Position numbers and translations under genes: made by a program. Below the pieces are notes generated by a model. The model saw only the letters and a program-made list of their open reading frames with translations. It was not told the DNA's origin and made no database searches. Positions 27,747 to 37,122 of a DNA stretch of 64,000 nucleotides are shown here, one piece after another; the first letter of the stretch is position 1, and every line of letters begins with the position of its first letter. Source of the DNA: Candidatus Gallacutalibacter stercoravium (lineage in GTDB: Bacteria; Bacillota; Clostridia; Oscillospirales; Acutalibacteraceae). Location of the stretch: positions 82,448-146,447 of the forward strand of contig DVJE01000036.1 of the NCBI GenBank assembly GCA_018716975.1, given 5' to 3'.

Positions 27747-28037
27747 ATGAGTATTGTAATCGTAGGAGGCAATGAACGTATGGCCGCACAGTATGAGAGT
27801 ATTTGCAAAGAGCATGGATGTAAAGCAAAAGTCTTTACCAAAGAAAACGGTTCTTTAAAAAAGAAATTGGGTTGCCCGGATCTGCTGATTTTGTTTATCA
27901 GTACCGTTTCTCATAAAATGGTGCTCAGCGTTACCCAAGAAGCGAAGAAGAATCGGATTCCAGTAGCAAGAGTGCACACCAGCAGCGCTACGGCCTTGCG
28001 CGCGGCGTTGAGTGAATATCAGCTGGCGGCAAATTAA
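27747..28037 (+). CDS. DUF2325 family protein
   Basis: A 96-residue protein starting SIVIVGGNERMAAQYESICKEHG, the usual start of DUF2325 proteins, which have a Rossmann-like core. These proteins are often encoded beside Feo iron transport genes in Clostridia; function unknown. ATG 27747 is 6 nt from AAAGGAG, better than ATG 27741. It is first in a likely three-gene operon behind the twin palindromes. Confidence 0.85.
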   Translation: MSIVIVGGNERMAAQYESICKEHGCKAKVFTKENGSLKKKLGCPDLLILFISTVSHKMVLSVTQEAKKNRIPVARVHTSSATALRAALSEYQLAAN

Positions 28038-28047
28038 GGAGAAGCCT

Positions 28048-28602
28048 ATGTTGGAAAAGTATCTAGTTGAGCATTGCGCCCCTACCTTAGCGTCGCTGAA
28101 AACCGCCAGCTTGTTTTGCATCAAAACCCCGGCGCAAGAGAATTTGCAATGCCAGTTGGCGCATTGGAATCAGCAGTTAAAAGAGAAAGGTCTGCGCCTG
28201 TTAACGCTGGGCACATGCAGGGGCAGAGAGCTAATTTATATTTACCGCGTTTCACAGCTGCAAGAGGATTTAAGGCGGCCCGGCGTAGATCAATTTTTAA
28301 CGGCTTATGGGTACCATAGCACCGATATCGGGGACGCAATACAAAAACTTCGGCAGCGGTTATTACAGATGGATGGAACCTTTCCTCACGAAATAGGCCT
28401 ATTTTTAGGCTATCCTTTAGGGGATGTAATGGGTTTTATACAAAATGGTGGGAAAAACTGTAAGTGCGTAGGAAACTGGAAGGTATACTGTGATGAATGT
28501 GAAGCGGTAAAAAAGTTTGCGCGTTTTCAGAAATGCCGCGAAGTTTATACGCGGCTTTGGCAACAAGGAAGGACTGTTCGGCAGCTTACAGTAGCGGCCT
28601 AA
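28048..28602 (+). CDS. DUF3793 family protein
   Basis: A 184-residue protein with the DUF3793 hallmark FPHEIGLFLGYPLGDVMGFI and a C-terminal GNWKVYCDE...FARFQKCREVY. Function is unknown; in gut Clostridia it is commonly next to feoA/feoB, DUF2325 and flavodoxin genes. ATG 28048 has AAGGAG upstream. A CGRE-type cysteine cluster (CKCVG...CDEC) is visible and could bind metal. Confidence 0.88.
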   Translation: MLEKYLVEHCAPTLASLKTASLFCIKTPAQENLQCQLAHWNQQLKEKGLRLLTLGTCRGRELIYIYRVSQLQEDLRRPGVDQFLTAYGYHSTDIGDAIQKLRQRLLQMDGTFPHEIGLFLGYPLGDVMGFIQNGGKNCKCVGNWKVYCDECEAVKKFARFQKCREVYTRLWQQGRTVRQLTVAA

Positions 28603-28634
28603 CATAGATATTTTTAGAAATGAGGTTATTTCAC

Positions 28635-29057
28635 ATGAGCAAAGTAGCAGTGGTATATTGGAGCGGTACGGGTAACACAGAGGCAATGGCCCATTTTGTA
28701 GCGGAGGGCGCTAAAGAAGCGGGTGCGGAAGTTTCTGTGTTTACCGCTGCGGAGTTTAGCGCTGATAAAATGGATGAATTTGACGCGATAGCTTTCGGTT
28801 GCCCCTCTATGGGCGCGGAACAGCTGGAAGAGAGCGAATTTGAACCAATGTTTTCTGATTGCGAAGCCAAGCTGAAAGGCAAAAAAATTGCCTTGTTTGG
28901 TTCTTACGGTTGGGGCGATGGCGAATGGATGCGCACTTGGGAGGAAACCTGCAAGAATGACGGCGCCGTGATGGCGTGCGATTTTGTGATTTGCAATGAA
29001 GCACCGGATGCGGATGCCGAAACGGCTTGCACCGATTTGGGCAAGGCGCTGGCCTAA
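28635..29057 (+). CDS. Flavodoxin
   Basis: A 140-residue FMN electron carrier that can replace ferredoxin when iron is short. The FMN phosphate loop is WSGTGNTEAMA; other flavodoxin segments are FGCPSMGAEQLEESEFEPMF and LFGSYGWGDGEWMRTWEE. ATG 28635 lies 9 nt from a GAGG SD. Following DUF2325 and DUF3793 behind iron-box-like sites supports an iron-limitation role. Confidence 0.95.
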   Translation: MSKVAVVYWSGTGNTEAMAHFVAEGAKEAGAEVSVFTAAEFSADKMDEFDAIAFGCPSMGAEQLEESEFEPMFSDCEAKLKGKKIALFGSYGWGDGEWMRTWEETCKNDGAVMACDFVICNEAPDADAETACTDLGKALA

Positions 29058-29092
29058 AGATTCGTTGCATCCATAGGCGGTTCCGTTTAAGC

Positions 29093-29129
29093 AAAAAACG
29101 GTGTGGTCTACTGCGCCACACCGTTTTTT
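29093..29129. terminator. Strong bidirectional terminator after flavodoxin
   Basis: AAAAAACGGTGTGG (29093-29106) and CCACACCGTTTTTT (29116-29129) form a perfect 14-bp stem. It ends the flavodoxin transcript and the convergent HAD gene. Confidence 0.93.
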
Positions 29130-29235
29130 ATGTTCACTTTGCTTGGGCAACGGCCGCTTTCTAACCGTTTGGGGTAGAAAGAAAGCCGGTGCACTTGCCG
29201 TTTATAAAGTTAGAATTTTGACATTTTATAATATG

Positions 29236-29886
29236 TTACTCGCCCAATAGACGAAGGGCCAGCGGGGCGATTTCAGAAGGAGAATCCACTACATGGGCAA
29301 TCCCCTGCATTTCATGCGGGCGAAAGCCATACCGGCAGCCAATAAAGGGAAGATGGTTATCCATAGCCGCCTGATAGTCATACAATGTGTCGCCCACCAT
29401 AACAGCCTTGTGAATGCCGGATTTCTCCAATAAACGGCGCAGGCTTTGCCCTTTATTGCTCATACCCTTTTCCAGCTCCTGAATATAATCCAGCTTTTCC
29501 ATAAGATGCAAAGCGCCCAATGCGCTGGAGATGTAACGCCAATTTGAGTTGGAACAAACAGCTGTTAAGCAACCGTTTTGGTGCAGGCAATCCAACATTT
29601 CAGGAATACCGTCATAGGCCCGGGCCAAATGCAGGTATTTTTTTTCTGCTGCTGGAATTTTGTCTTGATAAGCTTTTGCGGTAGAAGCGTCCCCGCCGGG
29701 GAAGTTAATATCCATAAACTCATCATAGGGGGCGCCATAGCTGCTGATAATGGTGGCGGGATCCAATTGGGGGAACCCCAGCTCCTGTTGCACCTGTTGG
29801 ATGGCGGGAACCGAAAAAAGATCCGTGCGGTTAAGCGTGCCGTCTAGATCAAAAACGACCAAACGTTTTTCTGCATTGCTTGCCAT
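29236..29886 (-). CDS. HAD-family phosphatase
   Basis: A 216-residue subfamily IA HAD hydrolase resembling phosphoglycolate phosphatases. Motif I is VVFDLDGTLNRTD, motif II AVCSNSN, and motifs III/IV are SNKGQSLRRLL and VMVGDTLYDYQAAMDN. The substrate cannot be read from sequence. It is convergent with the flavodoxin operon and shares its terminator. Confidence 0.88.
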   Translation of the reverse strand: MASNAEKRLVVFDLDGTLNRTDLFSVPAIQQVQQELGFPQLDPATIISSYGAPYDEFMDINFPGGDASTAKAYQDKIPAAEKKYLHLARAYDGIPEMLDCLHQNGCLTAVCSNSNWRYISSALGALHLMEKLDYIQELEKGMSNKGQSLRRLLEKSGIHKAVMVGDTLYDYQAAMDNHLPFIGCRYGFRPHEMQGIAHVVDSPSEIAPLALRLLGE

Positions 29887-30105
29887 ACTGCTGCCTCCGT
29901 CTTTAAGAAGATAAAAGGATGTCCTTGCCCATTATAACTGATTTTTAGATTGCTTGCATGATAAGTAGAAAAAAACTGCTATTCTACCAAAATTTCTGCA
30001 CTTAGCCATGCAACAGCCCAGCAGGCTAACCGATCAGGGCCGGTGTCGTCAAAATCGCTTACGCCGCCACGGCTTTAACAAAGGGATAATTTTACAAGAC
30101 GATGG

Positions 30106-30134
30106 TTGTTTTTACCGCAAGGGATTGTTATAAT
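30106..30134 (+). promoter_or_regulatory. Promoter of the coiled-coil protein gene
   Basis: TTGTTT (30106-30111) and TATAAT (30129-30134) with a 17-bp spacer. Transcription would start near 30141, which argues against the ATG at 30147 as the start of translation. Confidence 0.6.
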
Positions 30135-30176
30135 GAAGGTACTTGTATGCTTGAGAAAATGAGGGAGGTGGCGCCG

Positions 30177-30710
30177 GTGCAAACGGATGAAAAGCAAGGC
30201 GGTCAGGCGGTGGAAACAAACGGGCAGCAACAGTTGGCACAGGAGTGCGCAGCGTTAAAAGACGCCTTACAAATGAAACAGCGGGAATTGGCGGAGCAAG
30301 AAGAGGCAATGGCCGCGTTGCAGCGAGAGATTGCAGATGAAATTGAGCGCCGCCATACGTTAGAAGCACGATTGGAACTTTTACAGCGAGACATGCACCA
30401 GTATGAGGAGTGGAAAGGTTCTGTAAAGCGGGTGCGCCAGCAGGCAGAGTCGGAAGCGTTTCGCCTGGTGGAGGAAGCCAAAGCGCAGGCGATGGATGCC
30501 GTTTGTGTGTTGGATGACGTTTTGCAGCAGATAGAGGTTTTGCGTGCCGACTTAGCCGGACTCAAAGGGGATCTGCAAATAGGTACGGCCACAGTAGAAG
30601 ATCGGGTGGATTCCATGTGCTATGCCCTTGGCAGCTACCAAACCAAGCTGCGGGGGATGAAGCAACGGTTTTATGAAAAAAACGGTCTGCCTTTAGATGA
30701 AAACGAATAA
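30177..30710 (+). CDS. Coiled-coil protein, DivIVA-like
   Basis: A 177-residue, almost wholly helical protein. A continuous heptad pattern runs from about residue 20 to 100 (LQMKQRELAEQEEAMAALQ, LEARLELLQRDMHQYEEW), then VKRVRQQAESEAFRLVEEAKAQA, reminiscent of DivIVA/GpsB or ATP-synthase-b-type coiled coils. GTG 30177 is 8 nt from GGGAGG and is preferred over ATG 30147. The actual role (cell division or morphology) is a guess. Confidence 0.65.
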   Translation: MQTDEKQGGQAVETNGQQQLAQECAALKDALQMKQRELAEQEEAMAALQREIADEIERRHTLEARLELLQRDMHQYEEWKGSVKRVRQQAESEAFRLVEEAKAQAMDAVCVLDDVLQQIEVLRADLAGLKGDLQIGTATVEDRVDSMCYALGSYQTKLRGMKQRFYEKNGLPLDENE

Positions 30711-30781
30711 CGGCGGCAGGCCGCCAATGATAAAAAGCTCCTGTTAGGGGCTTTTTTCTATACATAAGGAGAGAAAATGTA

Positions 30782-31858
30782 ATGAAAGCTTTGGTTTACG
30801 ATAAAAATGGGGCCGCTAGGCTAATCGATCGGCCGATGCCTGCGTTACATTCGCCGCAAGATGCTTTGGTGCGGGTAACCCGATCGGCAATTTGCACCAG
30901 CGATTTGCACATTTTGCATGGGGCGGTACCCCGTGCCAAACCGGGGGTAACTTTAGGGCACGAGTTTGTGGGCCAGGTGGTTCAGGTGGGCTCACAGGTA
31001 AAAAGCTTAGCAGCCGGGGATCGGGTTGCCGCTAACTGCATCACTTTTTGCGGGGATTGCTGGTTTTGCCGCCGGGGCTATATCAACAACTGTGAAAAGG
31101 GCGGATGGGAGCTTGGTTGCCGTATTGACGGCTGCCAAGCAGAATATGTGAGGGTGCCTTATGCAGAGCAAGGCCTTACCAAAATCCCCGACGGCGTATC
31201 GGATGAAGACGCTTTGTTTGTAGGCGATATTTTATCCAGCGGCTATTTCGGCGCAGAACTGTGCGAGATCCAGCCGGGCGATACGGTGGCGGTAATTGGC
31301 GCGGGGCCTGTGGGGCTATGCGCTATGGAGTGTGCGCAACTTTTTGGCGCCGCAAAGGTGATTGCGGTGGATATGGATGCCGGCCGTTTGGCGTTAGCAA
31401 AAGCGCAAGGGCTATGCCAATTAGCGATTCATCCACAGCAGGAGGATGTGGAAGCCGCAGTACTGGCCTATACCGGTGGCCGCGGCGCTGATGGGGTGGT
31501 GGAAGCGGCCGGCGGCACAGGCAGTTTTGAAACCGCTTGGCGTATTGCGCGTCCCAACGGGGTGGTGGCCCTGGTGGCAATGTATGAAACCGATCAGATA
31601 CTCCCACTGCCTTCTATGTACGGCAAAAACCTTGTTTTTAAAACAGGCGGTGTAGACGCAGTGCATTGTGCGCGTTTGTTGGATTTGATTGCCGCCGGTC
31701 GGTTGCGCACGGATTTTCTTATTACGCACCGTGCGCCCTTAAACGATATATTAAAAGGCTACCGGATTTTCGCGAACAAACAAGATGGGTGCCTAAAATG
31801 GGTAAACCTACCCTACCGTGCGGATTTGCCTACCTACGATGGGGAGGAAGAAGGATGA
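30782..31858 (+). CDS. Zinc-dependent alcohol dehydrogenase
   Basis: A medium-chain dehydrogenase of 358 residues. Catalytic zinc ligands appear in ICTSDLHI, LGHEFVGQV; the structural zinc lobe is CGDCWFCRRGYINNC, and the NAD(P)-binding motif is VIGAGPVGLCAMECAQ. The family includes threonine, sorbitol and secondary alcohol dehydrogenases, and the substrate is not clear. The stop overlaps the ATG of an esterase gene, so the two are coupled. Confidence 0.92.
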   Translation: MKALVYDKNGAARLIDRPMPALHSPQDALVRVTRSAICTSDLHILHGAVPRAKPGVTLGHEFVGQVVQVGSQVKSLAAGDRVAANCITFCGDCWFCRRGYINNCEKGGWELGCRIDGCQAEYVRVPYAEQGLTKIPDGVSDEDALFVGDILSSGYFGAELCEIQPGDTVAVIGAGPVGLCAMECAQLFGAAKVIAVDMDAGRLALAKAQGLCQLAIHPQQEDVEAAVLAYTGGRGADGVVEAAGGTGSFETAWRIARPNGVVALVAMYETDQILPLPSMYGKNLVFKTGGVDAVHCARLLDLIAAGRLRTDFLITHRAPLNDILKGYRIFANKQDGCLKWVNLPYRADLPTYDGEEEG

Positions 31859-32598
31859 AGGGAGAATTGATCCCGTTTGCGGATGAAGGGCGGCAGGGCT
31901 GGATTTACTTGCCGCAAGAGGCAAAGGAAACTGCCTGCCCGGCCGTATATCGTTTCAGCTGGCAAATAAAGCCGGAGGATATTGTAAAGCTGATGGAAGG
32001 GATGGAGCCGCTTTTTGGCGTGCAGTGCCGACCTTTTGCGCTGGTGGATGTGCCTTTGCAGGATTGGAATGCGGATTGCACCCCTTGGCCGGCGCCGGCG
32101 CCAAAAGCCGGCCAGCCTGCGTTTTTGGGTAAGGCGGATTTTATGCTGGCTCACCTAACCCAAAAACTAAAGCCCATGCTGGAACAGAACTTTCCTCTGC
32201 TGCCGCAGCCACAACACACGGCCGTGATGGGCTATTCACTGGGAGGCTTAGCGGCGCTTTATGGCTTTTTAACGCAAGCGAATTTCGGTATGGCGGCTAG
32301 CCTATCCGGTTCTTTGTGGTATAATGGTTGGTTGGATTATTTACAGCATGTTAACGCCAAGGATGCCAGCGGCCGGGTGTACCTATCTTTGGGCAAAAAA
32401 GAAGCAAAAAGCCGCAATCCTTTTTTCGCACAAGTGGGGGAGAATACTCGCCGAACCGCCCAGCTATTGGCGCAGCAGCTGGGCGAACACAACGTTACGC
32501 TGGAATGGAACGAAGGCGGCCACGGGTTTGACGAGCTGGGCCGTTATCACAGGGCTTTGCTGTGGTTAATGCGCATCTCAATAAGAGAACCCCAATAG
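31855..32598 (+). CDS. Alpha/beta-hydrolase esterase
   Basis: A 247-residue alpha/beta hydrolase of the esterase D/IroE-like group. The nucleophile elbow is MGYSLGGLAALYG, and a C-terminal histidine lies in NEGGHGFDELGRY. It overlaps the dehydrogenase gene by 4 nt behind GGGGAGG. The N-terminal half differs from classical siderophore esterases, so the natural ester is unknown. Confidence 0.82.
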   Translation: MKGELIPFADEGRQGWIYLPQEAKETACPAVYRFSWQIKPEDIVKLMEGMEPLFGVQCRPFALVDVPLQDWNADCTPWPAPAPKAGQPAFLGKADFMLAHLTQKLKPMLEQNFPLLPQPQHTAVMGYSLGGLAALYGFLTQANFGMAASLSGSLWYNGWLDYLQHVNAKDASGRVYLSLGKKEAKSRNPFFAQVGENTRRTAQLLAQQLGEHNVTLEWNEGGHGFDELGRYHRALLWLMRISIREPQ

Positions 32599-32711
32599 AT
32601 TACATTTTGTGTGACATCATTATTGATGCGCTGTTTTTACGCTAGGGTAGAGGTTCTAATTTCGTTGTAGACGAAACAAAAGGATATTTTTTGCCTAACT
32701 GAATTATATAG

Positions 32712-32759
32712 AAAGAGCCGCCCACACAGTCCTTATTGAACTGTGCGGGCGGCTCTTTT
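32712..32759. terminator. Bidirectional terminator between esterase and ABC permease genes
   Basis: AAAGAGCCGCCCACACAGT and ACTGTGCGGGCGGCTCTTT pair over 19 positions with one mismatch, ending TTTT on the plus side and A-rich on the other. Confidence 0.9.
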
Positions 32760-32777
32760 GAGAATCTGTTCTTAGGA

Positions 32778-35700
32778 TTAATCAACGGATTTGAGAGATT
32801 CCGCCATATTGATTTTATCCAGCTTAAAATACATTAAAACAGCCACTAAGCAAGCAAAAGCAAACGTTAGCGCCACAGAGAATATATAGCTCATTGGTTC
32901 CACTCGGATGTCAAAAGACACCATATCGATTTGAATTTGATTCATAACAAAGGCATGTAACCATCGCCCTAATGGTAACCCCACCAGCGCGCCGATAGCG
33001 GTGAGCACCAAATTCTCGCGAAAGACATAAGCGCCGGTTTCTTTTTGGTTAAAGCCCAGCACTTTAATGGTGGCAATTTCCCGCACGCGTTCGGTAATGT
33101 TAATATTGGTTAGATTATACAGCACGATAAAAGCCAGCATACCGGCAGAGGTTATAATTAGCACAATAACCGAATTCAAGCTAACCATCATGCTATCTAC
33201 ACGAGATGCGGTATCGGCGTTGATAGAAACGTTGCTGACGCCGTCTGCTGCCATCAGCTCGGCAGCCGCCTCGTGAAGATCTCGCGACTCATTCAGATTG
33301 ACATATACGGTTTTGGGTTCCGGCTGTTCGCCCCACTGATCGGCTAATGTATCGGGGGAGACGTATAAATAATTATATACATAGTTATCGCAGATACCGC
33401 TGACAGTCAAAGTAAGAGAACGCATATCGTTGTCTCTCGCAGAGATTGTATCGCCCACCTGCACCCCTAACTGCTGGGCAATTTTTTCATTGATTACGGC
33501 CTCGCCCTGCTGTGGGAAGGAAATATCGCCGCTGCCATTGTGCACGCTGATATAAGAAGAGATCTGGCTGGGATCGCTGGGTACCACCAAGTTAACAGAC
33601 TTGGTAACCCCTCCCGCGTCTACATCCACCGATTCTTCAAATGCAGGCAGATAGCCTTCGATGGCATCGGCGCACTGGTTGGCAAAATCCGTAAGCTCAG
33701 TTTCGCTTTGTTCCTCCTGAAAGGTTACCGAGCAATCATAAAGTTGAATTTCACCGAATTGCTGGTTGGCAATTCCGGCAATGGAATCTTTAATGCCAAA
33801 CCCGGTGAGAATAAGAGCGGTGCAACCGCTAATACCCAATAGCATCATCACAAAACGTTTTTTGTAGCGGAAGATATTGCGCACCGAAACCTTGTGCAAA
33901 AATTTCATGTGCCCCCAGATCAAGGGAATCCGCTCCAACAAAATTCGTTTGCCGCTTTTAGGCGCTTTAGGCCGGATCAACTCGGCCGGCACGTTGAACA
34001 GTTCCTGGTAACAAGAAAACCAGGTGGCGCCAATGGAGCACAACAAAGAAACGGCGATAGAAATCAAGGCCAGAGGCAGATCAAAGAGGAATTGGATTTC
34101 TGCAAACCCATACATGATGCCGTAGGCCATCCAAATAACTTTGGGGAACAGATAAGAGCCCGCCATAAACCCTACGATACAACCGATAAGCGCAGCGCTG
34201 CCGGAATAAGTCATATATTTACCCATGATGGCGGCTTTACCGTAACCAAGCGCTTTCAATACGCCGATCTGCGTGCGCTGCTCGTCTACCATGCGGTTCA
34301 TGGTGGTAATACAAACCAACGCCGCAACTAGAAAGAAGAAAATGGGGAACACTGCAGCGATGCCATCCACAATATTGGAATCACTGTTAAAAGAAACATA
34401 GCCCACATTGGTATCACGATTGAGCACATAAGTGGTGGCCGGTTCTAGATCGTCTATTTCCTGTTGCGCATCATTCAAATCCGACAAAGCGCTGTCCAAC
34501 TGCTGCTGCGCGTCGGCAAACTCTTGATCAGCCTCGGCCTTAGCGTTTTGGTATTCCGTCCAGCCGTCGTCCAGCTCGATTTGTGCCTGCTCCAACTGCT
34601 GCCGGCCGCTTTCCAATTGGGCTAGGCCGTCTTCTACTTGAGCCAGCCCGTCATCCAACTGCTGTTGGGCTCCCTCCAATTGCTGCTGCGCACTGGCAAA
34701 TTCGGCCAAAGCCTGGTTGCGGCCGTCGGCCAACTGTTGCAAGCCGTCTTCCAACTGCGCCTTGGCGCTAAGCAGTTGATCTTGCTGATCCAACGCTTGC
34801 AAACCGCTTTGCACAGAAGATAACTGTTCTTCTAAAATAGACTGTTGTTCGTCTAGCAGGGCGATGCCATCCTCATAGCTTTGCTGTGCGTCCGTGCGCT
34901 GCTGCTGCAAAGCGGCAATCCCCTGTTCTAACTGTGCTTTTAGTTGCCGCAACTGCTGCTCTAACTCCGTTTGCCCGGTTCCGGCAATTTGGTTTAGCTG
35001 GTTGGTTACTTCTTCCAATTGGGCCTGCAACGGCTGTAGCGCTGCATCGATTTGCGCTAAGCCATCTTCATAGGCTTGCTGCGCAGCCTGCCGCTGGCGT
35101 TCAATTTCGTCTAATCCAGCTTCAATTTGCGTTTGAGAAGAAACAAGCTCATCTCGCGACGGCAACGGGCCGGCCGCCTCTATTTGCGCAAGGCCGTCGT
35201 TTACTTGGTTGAGCTGTTCGGTAAGCGACTGCTGCTGTGTATCCAACTGGGCTAATGTTTCAGATCTGGTGCGCTCAAATTCTTCGCGTTGGGTATTTAA
35301 TTCCTCTTGCCCGGCTGTTAACTGCTGCCTAGAATCGTTTAAAGTGCTTTCTGTATTTTCCAGCTGGGTACGCTGAGACTCCAACTCGGCCTGCCCTTCC
35401 TCCAGTTGGGCCAAAGAGTCTTCCAACTGCTGCTGTGCATCTTTCTTTTTCGTTTGAAATTCCTCGTTGTTTTGGTTATACTCTGCCCAGCCGTCTTCTA
35501 ATTCTTGGGTAGCGTCGGATACAATCTTTTCATACCGAATGTCGGCCCGGTTGTTGCACAGTTCGGTAACAGTATCCTCCATAGCTTTTACAGCATTGTC
35601 ATATTCATCGCTGAACAAGTAGCCGGTTTGATCCAGTGTTAGAAAGATCTCGGTATAGTAATCTAAATCAAAAGCCTCATACGGTAAGTAAACAAAGCCG

Positions 35701-36278
35701 GATACAGTGCCGTTGCCGATGGATGTATTGCCGCGCTCAAAGTTCAGATAATAGGGGGAACGCACAATTCCCGTAATGGTGTAACTTTGATAGGCAAACT
35801 GATCGGTTGTTTCTTCGGTATTGCTGTCAGAAACCTGTATCACGCTGCCAACGGCGTCTTCGCCGAACAAGCGGGAATCCACCACGCATTCCTGGGCGTT
35901 CTGCGGCATGCGCCCGGTAACCAGCTCTAGCTGGTTGACCTGCTCGGTGATGGAATGCGCCTTTAACACGGCCTCGGTGCCATCCTCTTGCGTGTATAAA
36001 AAGTCTAGTGAAACCGCACCCTCTGCATCCGAAATCCCCTCGCCTTGCGCTATAGCATCCACGTCCTCTTGGGTAAAGCCCAGGGTGGAGATTAGGCGAT
36101 AATCAAAGAAATGCAGCTGATTTAAATAATCGTCCCCGGTTTGCACCATAGCGGAACGGGAAACCTTCAGGCCGGCAAAAAAGCCCACCCCCAAGGCTAC
36201 AATAGCTAATATGGCGAAATAGCGGCCTAAACTATGCCTTATTTCGCGGAAGGTTGTTTTTCCCAATACGGAACGCAT
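32778..36278 (-). CDS. FtsX/MacB-type ABC permease with very long periplasmic-type coiled coil
   Basis: A 1166-residue permease. An N-terminal transmembrane helix (YFAILAIVALGVGFFAGL, about 15-35) leads into a MacB-like domain. From about residue 255 to 590 there is a Gln/Leu/Glu-rich coiled coil with repeated LEDGLAQLE-type units. Two FtsX domains follow, with helices around 630-760 (FFLVAALVCITTMNRMV, GCIVGFMAGSYLF) and at the C-terminus. It pairs with the ATPase gene 12 bp upstream. Such systems export lipids or peptides, or transmit mechanical signals; the substrate is unknown. Confidence 0.9.
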   Translation of the reverse strand: MRSVLGKTTFREIRHSLGRYFAILAIVALGVGFFAGLKVSRSAMVQTGDDYLNQLHFFDYRLISTLGFTQEDVDAIAQGEGISDAEGAVSLDFLYTQEDGTEAVLKAHSITEQVNQLELVTGRMPQNAQECVVDSRLFGEDAVGSVIQVSDSNTEETTDQFAYQSYTITGIVRSPYYLNFERGNTSIGNGTVSGFVYLPYEAFDLDYYTEIFLTLDQTGYLFSDEYDNAVKAMEDTVTELCNNRADIRYEKIVSDATQELEDGWAEYNQNNEEFQTKKKDAQQQLEDSLAQLEEGQAELESQRTQLENTESTLNDSRQQLTAGQEELNTQREEFERTRSETLAQLDTQQQSLTEQLNQVNDGLAQIEAAGPLPSRDELVSSQTQIEAGLDEIERQRQAAQQAYEDGLAQIDAALQPLQAQLEEVTNQLNQIAGTGQTELEQQLRQLKAQLEQGIAALQQQRTDAQQSYEDGIALLDEQQSILEEQLSSVQSGLQALDQQDQLLSAKAQLEDGLQQLADGRNQALAEFASAQQQLEGAQQQLDDGLAQVEDGLAQLESGRQQLEQAQIELDDGWTEYQNAKAEADQEFADAQQQLDSALSDLNDAQQEIDDLEPATTYVLNRDTNVGYVSFNSDSNIVDGIAAVFPIFFFLVAALVCITTMNRMVDEQRTQIGVLKALGYGKAAIMGKYMTYSGSAALIGCIVGFMAGSYLFPKVIWMAYGIMYGFAEIQFLFDLPLALISIAVSLLCSIGATWFSCYQELFNVPAELIRPKAPKSGKRILLERIPLIWGHMKFLHKVSVRNIFRYKKRFVMMLLGISGCTALILTGFGIKDSIAGIANQQFGEIQLYDCSVTFQEEQSETELTDFANQCADAIEGYLPAFEESVDVDAGGVTKSVNLVVPSDPSQISSYISVHNGSGDISFPQQGEAVINEKIAQQLGVQVGDTISARDNDMRSLTLTVSGICDNYVYNYLYVSPDTLADQWGEQPEPKTVYVNLNESRDLHEAAAELMAADGVSNVSINADTASRVDSMMVSLNSVIVLIITSAGMLAFIVLYNLTNINITERVREIATIKVLGFNQKETGAYVFRENLVLTAIGALVGLPLGRWLHAFVMNQIQIDMVSFDIRVEPMSYIFSVALTFAFACLVAVLMYFKLDKINMAESLKSVD

Positions 36279-36290
36279 AGCGCTGCCCCT

Positions 36291-36995
36291 TTACCATTCG
36301 ATTTCTTCTACCGGCGTTACCACCGCGTTTTTACTCATGGAATCAATTCGTCCGTTTTTAACAGTAATCACGCGATCCGCCATAGCGGTAAGGGCGTGGT
36401 TATGGGTAATAATGACAACCGTCATGCCGCTGCGGCGGCAGGAATCCTGCAACAATTTGAGCACAGCTTTGCCGGTGTTGTAATCCAACGCGCCTGTGGG
36501 CTCGTCGCAAAGCAGCAGTTTGGGATTTTTAGCCAAAGCCCGGGCAATGGCCACCCGTTGTTGCTCGCCGCCAGAGAGCTGCGCGGGGAAATTGCCCGCC
36601 CGATCGGCGAGCCCAACCTCTTGCAGCACCGTCATCGGATCCAACGGATCTCGGCAAATTTGCGAAGCCAGCTCAACATTTTCTAGCGCCGTCAAGTTAG
36701 GCACCAGATTGTAAAACTGAAAAACAAAACCGATATCGTAACGGCGGTAAGCCGTAAGTTGCTTTTGGTTATAGTTTGAAATCTCTTTGCCGTCTAAAAC
36801 GACATGCCCTTCGGTGAGGGTATCCATACCCCCTAAAATATTAAGGATCGTGGTTTTTCCGGCGCCGGAAGCGCCCACAATAACGCATATTTCTCCCTTT
36901 TCGATTTCAAAGCTGACGTTATGAAGCGCTTCAATGGAGACTTCACCCATATGATAAACCTTTTTTACATCTTTAAATTGAACAAATGCAGCCAA
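36291..36995 (-). CDS. ABC transporter ATP-binding protein (MacB/LolD type)
   Basis: A 234-residue ATPase. The Walker A is GASGAGKTT (about 41-49), the Q-loop lies in [18 protein letters not shown], the signature is [15 protein letters not shown], Walker B is [12 protein letters not shown] and the H-loop [10 protein letters not shown]. The TTG start at 36995 is 6 nt from GGAGGG; the frame stays open upstream but lacks an SD and overlaps hydE. It energises the large FtsX-type permease encoded next. Confidence 0.93.
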   Translation of the reverse strand: MAAFVQFKDVKKVYHMGEVSIEALHNVSFEIEKGEICVIVGASGAGKTTILNILGGMDTLTEGHVVLDGKEISNYNQKQLTAYRRYDIGFVFQFYNLVPNLTALENVELASQICRDPLDPMTVLQEVGLADRAGNFPAQLSGGEQQRVAIARALAKNPKLLLCDEPTGALDYNTGKAVLKLLQDSCRRSGMTVVIITHNHALTAMADRVITVKNGRIDSMSKNAVVTPVEEIEW

Positions 36996-37076
36996 GTCGT
37001 TCCCTCCAGTAGTCCCGATGCAACGGCAATAAAACCAAACGGAACCGCGCAAATTCAGAGCTTTCTCTGCCCATAA

Positions 37077-37112
37077 TTTTACCCTATCTTTATGAACAAA
37101 GATAGGGTAAAA
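37077..37112. terminator. Terminator downstream of hydE
   Basis: TTTTACCCTATCTTT and AAAGATAGGGTAAAA form a perfect 15-bp stem with a 6-nt loop, positioned just after the minus-strand hydE stop. Confidence 0.85.
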
Positions 37113-37122
37113 CAAAATTTTT

